From Acidobacteriota bacterium (lineage in GTDB: Bacteria > Actinomycetota > Acidimicrobiia > Acidimicrobiales > Ilumatobacteraceae), in NCBI GenBank assembly GCA_018970175.1, contig JAGWWV010000005.1:25520-89519 (forward strand): DNA of 64,000 nucleotides, written 5' to 3'. The notes under the pieces were generated by a model, which was not told where the DNA came from, ran no database searches, and saw nothing but the letters and a program-made list of their open reading frames with translations. Shown here one piece after another: positions 25,695 through 33,689 of the stretch. The translations under genes were made by a program, and so were the position numbers. The first letter of the stretch is position 1; each line of letters opens with the position of its first letter.

Positions 25695-26057
25695 TCAGCC
25701 GGCCGCCGGATTGACGTACGTGCGGTACACGCTGAGGAGAGTGTTCTTCTGTTCGATCGACAGCAACGGGTCGGCGAGAACAGCCTCTTCGACCGACGGA
25801 GCCGGAGCGGTTGCGCGCGCACTGTCACCGTCGAGAAAGCCGGCCCGGACGTACAACGTCTCGGCCGAGACGTGCAGAGCACGGGCAATCTGCTGGAGGA
25901 TCTCCGCCGACGGCTTGCGCAGTCCGCGCTCGATCTGTGAGAGGTACGGATTCGACACGCCAGCGAGCCGCGAAAGATCGCGGATCGACTGCTGGGCAGC
26001 TTCGCGACGCTGACGAATGAAGTCACCGAGGTCGACGAGTCGCTTGTCCATCGGCAT
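25695..26057 (-). CDS. XRE-family transcriptional regulator
   Basis: A 120-residue protein with one N-terminal Cro/CI-type helix-turn-helix (IRQRREAAQQSIRDLSRLAGVSNPYLSQIERGLRKPSAEI is the region, at about 14-53) and a short C-terminal part of unknown role. Similar small regulators occur in actinobacteria (Rv0474 type). It is directly upstream of mshA with a one-base gap. A perfect 11-base inverted repeat lies 37 bases upstream of the start and may be its own operator. ATGs at 26057 and 26051 are both possible. A TAGACA element seven bases before 26051 favours the second. Confidence 0.9.
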   Translation of the reverse strand: MPMDKRLVDLGDFIRQRREAAQQSIRDLSRLAGVSNPYLSQIERGLRKPSAEILQQIARALHVSAETLYVRAGFLDGDSARATAPAPSVEEAVLADPLLSIEQKNTLLSVYRTYVNPAAG

Positions 26058-26093
26058 CTGTCTAGTGACGAAAATGCGGATTGGCTACTTCGG

Positions 26094-26121
26094 CGAAATA
26101 CCCGGATTGTCGGGTATTTCG
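26094..26121. promoter_or_regulatory. Perfect 11-base inverted repeat upstream of the XRE gene
   Basis: CGAAATACCCG (26094-26104) and CGGGTATTTCG (26111-26121) are exact reverse complements separated by GATTGT. The repeat sits in the 70-base gap between the RsiG-like gene and the XRE regulator. It lacks a T-run on either side, so an operator is more likely than an intrinsic terminator. Autoregulation by the XRE protein is the simplest reading. Confidence 0.45.
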
Positions 26122-26127
26122 AGCCTG

Positions 26128-26619
26128 TCAGTCGAGAAGGCTGTCGACCGTTGCGCCGCCACTCTTGTAGCGGTCGACGAGCTCGCGACTCAACGCGTCG
26201 ATACGAGCGAACAAATCCCTGCGATCGGCCGACTGGGCGGACTCGAACCCCGACAATGCGGCCTCGAGGGAGGTCAGTTCGACTTCGTCGAGATCGGCAA
26301 AGTCGGCGAAGTGGAGACGATCACAGATCTCTGTCAGTTCGACCACTCGGGGGTGGTCGGCGCTGACGTCGGTGTCACGTGGCGGTCGGATCGAACCCGC
26401 GCCTTGTTGTTGCCCGAAGACCGCCGCGAGTGCGCCAGGTTCGGCGGTCGCGTGCGAGCCGCTTCCACGACGGACCCGCTCTTCACGCACGATGTCGAGC
26501 CGGCCCTGCGCGATGCGACGAACGAACGACACCACGTCTTCTTCCTGCTGCAGACGAGCGCGCAACGCACGGAGCTCACCGAGCGACAGCGACGTCGGGT
26601 CGACGGATGCGTCCGACAA
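26128..26619 (-). CDS. RsiG-like c-di-GMP-binding anti-sigma factor candidate
   Basis: The 163-residue, mostly helical protein has in its first long helix E27-x3-S31-x2-R34-x3-Q38-x3-D42, exactly the c-di-GMP-binding signature described for RsiG, the WhiG anti-sigma factor of Streptomyces. Only one copy is seen, as in single-motif homologues that form homodimers; Streptomyces RsiG has two. The second helical half (about 105-155) lacks it. The start is uncertain: TTG at 26619 is the first usual codon after the in-frame TAG that ends the moaD-like gene. A WhiG-type sigma factor is not in the window. Confidence 0.75.
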   Translation of the reverse strand: MSDASVDPTSLSLGELRALRARLQQEEDVVSFVRRIAQGRLDIVREERVRRGSGSHATAEPGALAAVFGQQQGAGSIRPPRDTDVSADHPRVVELTEICDRLHFADFADLDEVELTSLEAALSGFESAQSADRRDLFARIDALSRELVDRYKSGGATVDSLLD

Positions 26620-26649
26620 GGGATCTTCGGGTGGAGCGATGCTCGTACT

Positions 26650-26889
26650 CTAGAACCCACCGGAAACCGGTGGGAGGACGGCCACCTCATCGGCTGCACA
26701 CAGTGGCGCATCACGATGTGTTTCGTCGCCGTTGCACCACACGCGACAGGTAGCGAGCACCGCAACGAAACCGGCGCCATACCGTTGGCTCGCTTCGTCC
26801 AACAGCGCACCCACGGTCGGTGCATCGATGACGTCCGAGCCCCGACCTGCGGCCTCGCGGGCGGCGGCAAAAAGACGCAGGGTCGCCAT
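26650..26889 (-). CDS. MoaD/ThiS-family ubiquitin-like sulfur carrier with a GGF end
   Basis: The 79-residue protein has a beta-grasp pattern and ends PPVSGGF. Sulfur carriers normally end in a free GG that is adenylated and thiocarboxylated, so the extra Phe is notable. In some family members a tail after GG is removed by a JAMM-type protease before activation. MATLRLFAAAREAAG matches the MoaD N-terminus. The start is supported by TACCCT seven bases upstream. No moaE, moeB or protease gene is adjacent, so its pathway (molybdopterin, thiamine or cysteine) is open. Confidence 0.85.
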   Translation of the reverse strand: MATLRLFAAAREAAGRGSDVIDAPTVGALLDEASQRYGAGFVAVLATCRVWCNGDETHRDAPLCAADEVAVLPPVSGGF

Positions 26890-26963
26890 GTGCCACAGGG
26901 TATTGGTGATTCGCGGGCCGAGAGGCGGCAGTCGCGGCGCATCAGCGGAATAGCCTGCAGGTC
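26890..26963. promoter_or_regulatory. Divergent promoter with two leaderless -10 elements
   Basis: TACCCT on the minus strand (26902-26897) lies seven bases before the moaD-like ATG. TAGCCT on the plus strand (26951-26956) lies seven bases before the phosphatase GTG. No ribosome-binding site is visible before either start, which fits leaderless transcription in both directions. Confidence 0.5.
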
Positions 26964-27587
26964 GTGCCGTCCGCCCGATTCCTGCTCGTTCGCCACGGCC
27001 AGTCCGAATGGAACTCGGCCGGTCGGATGCAGGGCCACGCGGACTCTCCGCTCACCGCAGAAGGACGGCGCCAGGCCTCTGCCGCCGCCCGCAAGTTGAA
27101 GGGTTTCGACTACGTCACCTCGAGCGACTTGTCGCGTGCCTCCGATACCGCGGTGATCATTGCCCGCGAGCTGTCCATTCCGCGCTTGGCGCCGCGTTCC
27201 GGACTGCGCGAAATCGACGTCGGCCCTTGGCAGGGCCTCACACGCCGCGACATCGAACGCCAGTTTCCCGGGTTCCTCGACAACGACATGCGGCCACCGG
27301 GCTACGAGGCCGACGAGTTGGTGTTCGAACGGGTTCGCCGCGTCCTCGTCGAACTTGCGCACGAACACCGGACACCCGACCATCGACGCGACGTGGCGCC
27401 CGGCGCGGGACTCGTCGTCACCCACAGTGGAGTCATTCGCGTGATGCGGCGTGTGCTCGGCTGTCCCGACCAACGCAACCACCGCAATCTCGAGGGTTGC
27501 TGGTTCGGCGTGTCCGACGACGGCACCCTGAGCGTCGAGGAATCGGTCAACGTTCTGCGCAACGCAACGATCAGCAACACGCTCTGA
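26964..27587 (+). CDS. Histidine phosphatase family protein (phosphoglycerate mutase-like)
   Basis: Has the catalytic LVRHGQSEWN near residue 7, SDLSRASDTAVIIA, the acid-base Glu region LREIDVGPWQGLTR, and the second catalytic His in VTHSGVIRVMRR. The 207 residues suit a phosphatase of the SixA/CobC/Gpm superfamily, and the substrate cannot be read. The GTG start follows TAGCCT by seven bases. The next gene, an MFS transporter, begins two bases after the stop, so the two probably form an operon. Confidence 0.9.
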   Translation: MPSARFLLVRHGQSEWNSAGRMQGHADSPLTAEGRRQASAAARKLKGFDYVTSSDLSRASDTAVIIARELSIPRLAPRSGLREIDVGPWQGLTRRDIERQFPGFLDNDMRPPGYEADELVFERVRRVLVELAHEHRTPDHRRDVAPGAGLVVTHSGVIRVMRRVLGCPDQRNHRNLEGCWFGVSDDGTLSVEESVNVLRNATISNTL

Positions 27588-27589
27588 CG

Positions 27590-28762
27590 ATGCACCGCTT
27601 CGACGAGTCGTTCTCCCCTGTCGTGCGCCGGCACGTCGTCCTGTTGACGATCGCTCGCACCACCGCGAATGCCGCCTACCGATTCGCGCCACCGTTTCTC
27701 GCGACGATCGCCCGCGGTTTCGACATGTCGATTTCCCAAATGGGCATCGCGCTCACCGTGTCGGAGCTGACCGGGCTTGCATCACCCTTCATCGGTCAAC
27801 GCATCGATGCGATGACTCGTCGTCAGGCGATGCGCCTGTCGCTCCTCGGGGTTGCACTCGGCGCCGTGCTCGCGGGCGCAGCTCCGAATCTCGCCGTTTT
27901 CACGCTTGCGATCATCGTGCTTGGCGCCTCGAAAGTGGGCTTCGACGTCGCGCTGAGCGCATGGATTGCCGATCACGTCCCGTGGAACCGCCGCAGTGCC
28001 GTCGTCGGCTTCACAGAGATCTCCTGGGCACTCGGCATGCTCGTGGGCGTCAGTTCGCTCGGCCTCATCACGGCCGCCTTCGGTTGGCGTTACGCGTACA
28101 TCGTTGCTGCGGTCGGTGTCCTGATGTTGGCGTGGCGCGTCAGCGGGCGCCTCCCGGCGGTCGATGATGTCGTCCACCAGCACGACGAACCGAACACCGG
28201 CGAACACGGGGTGTTGCGACCCGGCAGTTGGCTCGCCATCGCGTCGTGTTTCACCCTCATGGGGGCGATCCAGTGCATCTTCGTCACATTCGGACCGTTC
28301 CTCGAGGACTCCTTCGGCTTCACCGAGGCGGGGCTTGCAGCCGTCGGATTTTCACTCGGCCTCGCCGAACTTGCTTCGTCCACCTCGAGCGCCAGGTTCA
28401 CGGATCTGTGGGGCAAGCAACGCAGCGTGGCCATCGGTGCAGCCATCATGATTCCGTCCGCGTTGCTCATTGCGTTGCTCGGTGAACACCTCGGCCCCGC
28501 ACTCATCGGTTTGGCCTTCGTCGTTCTCGGCTTCGAGTTCGCCATCGTGAGCCTGCTTCCCGTTGGAACGCAGCTCGTTCCCGGCCGACGGGGCCGCGGA
28601 ATGGGTTTGCTGTTGGGTGCCGGAACGCTGGGGCGAGCGTCGGTGTCGATTGCTGCGACGCGGCTCTACGACACATACGGAGTCGAGCCCGCCGCAATCG
28701 GTTCAGTGCTCTTTGCGGCCGCCACCGCGTTGCTGATTCTCAGCCACGGTAGGCATTCGTGA
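27590..28762 (+). CDS. MFS transporter
   Basis: Major facilitator superfamily protein of 390 residues with about 12 transmembrane helices and a central hydrophilic loop (about residues 190-205). The loop after helix 2 has GQRIDAMTRRQAM, the usual MFS motif A region, and helix 4-5 has ADHVPWNRRSAVVGFTEISW. The substrate is unknown. The last 23 bases overlap the convergent nadE gene. It follows the phosphatase gene by two bases. Confidence 0.9.
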   Translation: MHRFDESFSPVVRRHVVLLTIARTTANAAYRFAPPFLATIARGFDMSISQMGIALTVSELTGLASPFIGQRIDAMTRRQAMRLSLLGVALGAVLAGAAPNLAVFTLAIIVLGASKVGFDVALSAWIADHVPWNRRSAVVGFTEISWALGMLVGVSSLGLITAAFGWRYAYIVAAVGVLMLAWRVSGRLPAVDDVVHQHDEPNTGEHGVLRPGSWLAIASCFTLMGAIQCIFVTFGPFLEDSFGFTEAGLAAVGFSLGLAELASSTSSARFTDLWGKQRSVAIGAAIMIPSALLIALLGEHLGPALIGLAFVVLGFEFAIVSLLPVGTQLVPGRRGRGMGLLLGAGTLGRASVSIAATRLYDTYGVEPAAIGSVLFAAATALLILSHGRHS

Positions 28763-30389
28763 TCGGCAGTCGCCGGTCTTTACCGAACGCCTTCGTCGAG
28801 ATACGTACGCCCGGAGGACACTGACGGCGCTTGTACTCGTTCATGTCGACGAGCCGGGCAATGCGACGCACGAGTGCCTCGTCATGGCCGAGGGCGATGA
28901 TGTCGGTCGCCGTCATGTCATCTTCCACGTACATCTCGAGGATGGGGTCGAGCACCTCGTACGGGGGCAGCGACTGGTCGTCGCGTTGGTCGGGACGTAG
29001 TTCCGCCGACGGTGGCTTGTCGATGATCTCGTGCGGAATGATTTCGCGACCCGCACGACGGTTCACGTGATGGCACAGGTCGTACACCGTGAGTTTGAAC
29101 ACGTCCTTGATGACCGCATACCCACCGACCGAGTCGCCGTAAAGGGTGAAGTACCCGACGGCCATTTCGCTCTTGTTGCCCGTCGTCAACACCATCCAAC
29201 CGTGCTTGTTGGAAAGCGCCATCACCACGGTGCCGCGAACGCGGCTCTGCAGGTTCTCCTCGGTGAGGTCGGCTGACTTCCCCGCAAACGACTCGGCGAG
29301 CATGTCGAGATACGCCCCGAATGCGGGCTCGATCGGAATGAGGCGCAGGTCGACTCCAAGATTTGTGGCGAGCTTCACCGCGTCGGTCTTTGAACCCTCG
29401 CTCGAGTAGCGCGAGGGCATCGACACACCGTGCACGTGTTCTGCACCGAGTGCATCGACCGCGACCGCGGCAACGAGCGCAGAATCGATTCCCCCCGACA
29501 GTCCGAGCACGACGTCGGTGAAGCCGTTCTTCCGCACGTAATCGCGCGTTCCCAGAACCAACGCGTCGTACACACGGGCGAGCTCGTCGCCGTCGGCACC
29601 GAGGGCAGCCGCAACCGGCGACACGTCTCCACCGTCTCCGATGTCGACGACCAACAGATCCTCGGTGAAGAAGGGGCTCTGCGCGGCGATCAGACCATGT
29701 GCATCGGCGACCAACGACCCACCGTCGAACACGAGCTCATCTTGTCCGCCGACCTGGTTGACGTACGCGAGAACGACGCTATTGGCCCGGGCGCGCGCAG
29801 AGACGAGGTCGCGGCGCACCTCGGGTTTTTCGCGGTGGAACGGAGACCCGTTGATGCTGATGATTACCTGCGCGCCTTGCTCGGCTTGTTGCGCGACCGG
29901 TCCCTCGGCCCAGAGGTCTTCGCAGATCGACACCGCAACGCAGCGACCGGCGACGTCGAAGGTGCGTTGGCCGTCGGGGCCGGGTACGAAGTACCGCTCT
30001 TCGTCGAAGACGCTGTAGTTCGGCAACAACTGCTTGCGGTAGATCCCGAGCAGCTTTCCGTCGCGGGCCACTGCCGCCGCGTTGAACAACAGCCGCTCGG
30101 CGACGCCGTTCACGGTCATCTCCGCGTGGTCGACGAAGCCGACGACGAGCGTCGTCGACCCCGTCGACGCAACGAGAGCATCGAGCGCCCGACGGTTGTC
30201 ACCGATGAAACTTGGCTTGAGCACCAGGTCCTCGGGTGGGTAGCCCGTGACCGCGAGTTCGGGAAAGGCAACGACGTCGCACCCGGCCGAGGCCGCCTCG
30301 GCATAGACGCGCGAAATCACAGCGGTGTTGTCCGCCAGGTTCCCCACGGTGGGGTTGATTTGGGCCAGTCCGAGGCGCAGCTTCGCCAC
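28740..30389 (-). CDS. nadE: NAD+ synthase, glutamine-hydrolysing
   Basis: Converts nicotinate adenine dinucleotide to NAD+ with glutamine as nitrogen donor. The N-terminal nitrilase domain has the Glu of AFPELAVTGYPPEDL, the Lys of YRKQLLPNY and the Cys of SICEDLW. The C-terminal synthetase has the ATP loop GLSGGIDSAL and TTGNKSEMAVGYFT. At 549 residues it is shorter than the mycobacterial two-domain enzyme of about 680. The GTG start lies six bases after TAGCCT (30401-30396), so the gene is probably leaderless. Confidence 0.96.
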   Translation of the reverse strand: MAKLRLGLAQINPTVGNLADNTAVISRVYAEAASAGCDVVAFPELAVTGYPPEDLVLKPSFIGDNRRALDALVASTGSTTLVVGFVDHAEMTVNGVAERLLFNAAAVARDGKLLGIYRKQLLPNYSVFDEERYFVPGPDGQRTFDVAGRCVAVSICEDLWAEGPVAQQAEQGAQVIISINGSPFHREKPEVRRDLVSARARANSVVLAYVNQVGGQDELVFDGGSLVADAHGLIAAQSPFFTEDLLVVDIGDGGDVSPVAAALGADGDELARVYDALVLGTRDYVRKNGFTDVVLGLSGGIDSALVAAVAVDALGAEHVHGVSMPSRYSSEGSKTDAVKLATNLGVDLRLIPIEPAFGAYLDMLAESFAGKSADLTEENLQSRVRGTVVMALSNKHGWMVLTTGNKSEMAVGYFTLYGDSVGGYAVIKDVFKLTVYDLCHHVNRRAGREIIPHEIIDKPPSAELRPDQRDDQSLPPYEVLDPILEMYVEDDMTATDIIALGHDEALVRRIARLVDMNEYKRRQCPPGVRISTKAFGKDRRLPITNAYRG

Positions 30390-30518
30390 GGCGTGAGGCT
30401 ACCGAGGGGCCTCTCCCTGTGCGTCTTTACACAGCGTTCACAATCGGGACATGGAAGGGAAACTGCCCGACGGCAGGATTGGGACGTTCAAATACCCCTC
30501 ATTGCGAAGGAGACCCCA

Positions 30519-31529
30519 GTGCCCTATCAGGCGGAATACATCTGGATCGACGGTACCGAGCCCACGCCGTTGCTGCGCTCGAAGACAAAGATCCTGAAAG
30601 ACGACGTAACCACCCCTCCGATGTGGGGATTCGACGGTTCGTCGACGGAACAGGCCACTGGCGACAAGTCGGACTGCGGTCTCAAGCCGGTGTTCTGGTG
30701 CCCAGACCCGATCCGTGGCGGCAAGAACATTCTCGTGCTCTGCGAAGTCATCCTCGCCCAGACGGGTGAGCCGCACCCAACCAACACCCGTGCGGCGTGC
30801 GTCGCCGCGGCCGAGAAGTACAAGTCGGCCGAGATGATCTACGGCATCGAGCAGGAGTACACGATGATGCGCGTCGATGGCACTCCGTTCGGCTTCCCCG
30901 CAGGTGGCGGCATGCCCGCGCCGCAGGGTCCGTACTACTGCGGCGTCGGCGCGGGTCGCGTTGTTGGTCGCCAGATCATCGAAGAGCACACCGAGGCGTG
31001 CATGGAAGCCGGCCTGCTCATCGAAGGCACGAACGCAGAAGTGATGCCCGGTCAGTGGGAATTCCAGATCGGTGCCGCCGATGCGATCACCGTCTCCGAC
31101 CACCTCACCGTTGCGCGCTGGTTGCTGCACCGCATTGCCGAGGACTACGACGTCGTCATCTCGCTTGCCGCCAAGCCCCAGAAGGGTGACTGGAACGGTG
31201 CCGGAGCGCACACGAACTTCTCGACGAAGGCGATGCGCGAGGACAAGGACATGAAGGCCATCACGGCCGCATGCGAGGCCATCGGAACCCGCGTCATGGA
31301 GCACGTCGAGAACTACGGCCACGACATCCAGAGCCGCCTCACGGGCAAGCATGAGACTGCCCCGTGGAACAAGTTCAGCTACGGCGTGTCGCACCGCGGC
31401 GCTTCGATCCGCATCCCGTGGACCGTCGCACGCGACGGCAAGGGCTACGCGGAAGACCGCCGCCCGAACGCCAACTGCGATCCCTACGTCGTCACCCGCC
31501 TCATTCTCGAGACGGTCTGCGGCGCCTGA
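30519..31529 (+). CDS. glnII: Glutamine synthetase type II (eukaryote-like)
   Basis: ATP-dependent glutamate-ammonia ligase of the short GSII class, 336 residues. Typical features are AEYIWIDGTEPTPLLRSKTK at the N-terminus, WGFDGSSTEQA, YGIEQEYTM, the PGQWEFQIG segment, and HETAPWNKFSYGVSHRGASIR. GSII enzymes in bacteria are known from Streptomyces, Frankia and rhizobia. A GTG at 30519 is preceded by AAGGAGA. It lies just upstream of a type I glutamine synthetase and a regulator, so nitrogen assimilation genes are clustered here. Confidence 0.95.
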   Translation: MPYQAEYIWIDGTEPTPLLRSKTKILKDDVTTPPMWGFDGSSTEQATGDKSDCGLKPVFWCPDPIRGGKNILVLCEVILAQTGEPHPTNTRAACVAAAEKYKSAEMIYGIEQEYTMMRVDGTPFGFPAGGGMPAPQGPYYCGVGAGRVVGRQIIEEHTEACMEAGLLIEGTNAEVMPGQWEFQIGAADAITVSDHLTVARWLLHRIAEDYDVVISLAAKPQKGDWNGAGAHTNFSTKAMREDKDMKAITAACEAIGTRVMEHVENYGHDIQSRLTGKHETAPWNKFSYGVSHRGASIRIPWTVARDGKGYAEDRRPNANCDPYVVTRLILETVCGA

Positions 31530-31562
31530 TTCGTCACACCGACGAACAACCGAGAACGTGTT

Positions 31563-31584
31563 CCGGGGGCCTTCGGGCCCCCGG
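31563..31584 (+). terminator. Hairpin terminator after glutamine synthetase II
   Basis: CCGGGGGCC and GGCCCCCGG form a perfect nine-base stem closed by a TTCG tetraloop, 34 bases after the GSII stop. There is no T-run, as is common in high-GC actinobacteria. It separates GSII from the next gene, which has its own promoter-like CAGACT six bases before the ATG. Confidence 0.7.
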
Positions 31585-31634
31585 TTCGCATTCCGGCCCA
31601 CCGAATTCGCGCGAAACAACGGCAGACTTGGGAG

Positions 31635-32990
31635 ATGAGCGAGATGCTCGAGCAGCAGGAACAGCAGCGTGACTACGTCCTTCGCACCGTCGAAGAGCGC
31701 GGGGTACGGCTCGTACGACTGTGGTTCACCGACATCCTCGGCAACCTGAAGTCGTTTGCGATCAGCCCGGCCGAACTGGAAAACGCCCTCATCGACGGCA
31801 TGACCTTCGATGGTTCGTCGATCGAGGGATTCAGTCGCGTACAGGAAGCCGACGTTCTCGCCATTCCCGATCCGAACACGTTCGAAGTCCTGCCGTGGGC
31901 CGACCCGAAGGGCACCGAAGCGCGGGTCTTTTGCAACATTCACAATCTCGATGCGACACCGTTCGACGGCGATCCACGCCAAGTACTGCGCCGCAACCTC
32001 GATGCCGCCGTTGCCAAGGGGTTCTCGTTCTACGTCGCCCCCGACATCGAGTACTTCTACTTCGCCCCTCCGAAGGCGGGGGAGATCCCCCAGCCCCTCG
32101 ACGAAGGTGGCTTCTTCGACCTCACCACGTCCGACATGTCGAGCTCGCTGCGCAAGGAAACCATCCGCACGCTGGAAACCATGGGAATACCCGTCGAGTA
32201 CAGCTTCCACGAAGACGCACCGAGCCAACACGAGATCGACCTGCGCCACACCGACGCCCTCACGATGGCCGACAGTGTGATGACCTTCCGTCTGGCCGTG
32301 AAGGAAGTCGCCGCAGCCCACGGTGTGCACGCCACGTTCATGCCAAAGCCCCTCGAGGGCGTGCAGGGTTCGGGCATGCACCTCCACCTGTCGCTCTTCC
32401 GCGGTAGCGAAAACGCCTTCTACGACGAGTCCGACCCGTACAACCTCTCGGCAACCGCAAAGTCGTTCATGGCGGGGCTCTTGCGTCACGCGGCCGAGAT
32501 CACCGCGGTGACCAATCAAACCGTGAACAGCTACAAGCGACTCGTTCCCGGTTTCGAGGCACCAGTCCACATCTCGTGGGCACGCAACAACCGCAGTGGT
32601 CTCATTCGCGTACCGGTGCCGAAGAAGGGCAACCCGCTCGCCACGCGCATCGAGTACCGCTCGCCCGACCCGGCCGCCAATCCCTATCTCGCGTTCTCGG
32701 TTCTCCTCGCCGCCGGCCTGAAAGGCGTGGCCGAGGGTTACGAACTGCCCGTCGAGGCCGACGCAAACCTCTTCGAGATGGACGACATCGCGCTCACGAA
32801 GTTGGGCGTCGAGCAGTTGCCCCAGTCGTTGTCCGATGCGCTCAATTTGATGGAGCGCTCGGAACTGGTTCACGACGCGCTCGGCGAACACATCTTCGAA
32901 TGGTTCCTGCGCAACAAGCGCAACGAGTGGCGCGGTTACAAAACGCAGGTCACGCCCTTCGAGATCACGCGTTACCTGAGGTCGCTGTAG
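31635..32990 (+). CDS. glnA: Glutamine synthetase type I, without the adenylylation tyrosine
   Basis: Dodecameric-type glutamine synthetase of 451 residues. It has FDGSSIEGF near 58, the metal-site HEDAPSQHEID near 192, MPKPLEGVQGSGMHLHLSLF near 236, and the C-terminal EYRSPDPAANPYLAF. At the place of the adenylylated Tyr in enterobacterial enzymes (NLY) it reads NLF at residue 380, so control by GlnE is not expected. This resembles the GSI-alpha form. The regulator that follows starts three bases after the stop. Confidence 0.95.
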   Translation: MSEMLEQQEQQRDYVLRTVEERGVRLVRLWFTDILGNLKSFAISPAELENALIDGMTFDGSSIEGFSRVQEADVLAIPDPNTFEVLPWADPKGTEARVFCNIHNLDATPFDGDPRQVLRRNLDAAVAKGFSFYVAPDIEYFYFAPPKAGEIPQPLDEGGFFDLTTSDMSSSLRKETIRTLETMGIPVEYSFHEDAPSQHEIDLRHTDALTMADSVMTFRLAVKEVAAAHGVHATFMPKPLEGVQGSGMHLHLSLFRGSENAFYDESDPYNLSATAKSFMAGLLRHAAEITAVTNQTVNSYKRLVPGFEAPVHISWARNNRSGLIRVPVPKKGNPLATRIEYRSPDPAANPYLAFSVLLAAGLKGVAEGYELPVEADANLFEMDDIALTKLGVEQLPQSLSDALNLMERSELVHDALGEHIFEWFLRNKRNEWRGYKTQVTPFEITRYLRSL

Positions 32991-32993
32991 GCA

Positions 32994-33689
32994 ATGCCGA
33001 CCGCGTCGCCCGATTTCCTCGTCGTCTGGCCCGACCCGCCGGCCGCCGACCTCGCGCGCACGCTCGACCTTGCCGGTTACCGCTGGAAGGCGGTCGCCTC
33101 CCCCGAGGAAGCCCTCGAACACGAACCCGCGGGTGGTTGGGCCGGAGCCATCGTGACGTGCGACCAGAACGCCGAGGGTGCATGGGCGTTTTGTCGCACC
33201 CTGCGTCGTCGCGACACCATGCCGTGCCCCATCCTCCTTCTCATCTCCGGGGCCGAACTCGGTCAGCTGGAAATGCGTGACGATTCCTTCGACGACTTCT
33301 GCCTCACTCCGTTCCACCCGCGCGAACTCGAGGCACGCCTGCGTCACCTCACGTACTCCGAGGGCGCAGTCGTTCGTGCCGAACTCATCGAGTACGGCGG
33401 CCTCGTTCTCAACCTCGAGACATACCAGGCGACATTCGAGGGCAACTCGCTCGATCTCACGTACATGGAGTACGAACTGCTCAAGTTCCTCGCACAGAAC
33501 CCGGGCAAAGTGTTCACGCGAGAGATGCTCCTCTCCCGTGTGTGGGGCTACGAGTACTACGGCGGCGCCCGTACGGTCGACGTCCACATCCGCCGCTTGC
33601 GTGCGAAGCTCGGCGAGGAACACGCCAACCTCATTCAGACCGTTCGCAGCGTCGGGTACCGCTTCGGTCAGTCGCGCTGGAACGGCTGA
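32994..33689 (+). CDS. OmpR-family orphan response regulator with degenerate receiver (GlnR-like)
   Basis: The C-terminal winged-helix domain (about residues 130-228) is complete, with TYMEYELLKFLAQNPGKVFTRE and SRVWGYEYYGGARTVDVHIRRLR. The receiver is degenerate: the segment that should hold the phosphorylated Asp reads IVTCDQNAEG, the conserved Lys is Thr105, and no histidine kinase is adjacent. GlnR, the actinobacterial nitrogen regulator, is also an atypical OmpR-type protein. Co-transcription with glutamine synthetase supports a nitrogen role. GlnR identity is inference. Confidence 0.85.
   Translation: MPTASPDFLVVWPDPPAADLARTLDLAGYRWKAVASPEEALEHEPAGGWAGAIVTCDQNAEGAWAFCRTLRRRDTMPCPILLLISGAELGQLEMRDDSFDDFCLTPFHPRELEARLRHLTYSEGAVVRAELIEYGGLVLNLETYQATFEGNSLDLTYMEYELLKFLAQNPGKVFTREMLLSRVWGYEYYGGARTVDVHIRRLRAKLGEEHANLIQTVRSVGYRFGQSRWNG

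Noticed and set aside
24479..26026. A longer N-terminus for MshA reaching into the XRE gene
   Set aside because: MKRVAVLSMHTSP at 25693 matches the family start, and the extra sequence overlaps a complete regulator gene.
30438..33623. An open frame of 1061 codons on the minus strand
   Set aside because: It runs antisense to two glutamine synthetases and the regulator, which have clear family motifs. Long antisense frames are expected in GC-rich genes with strong third-position bias.
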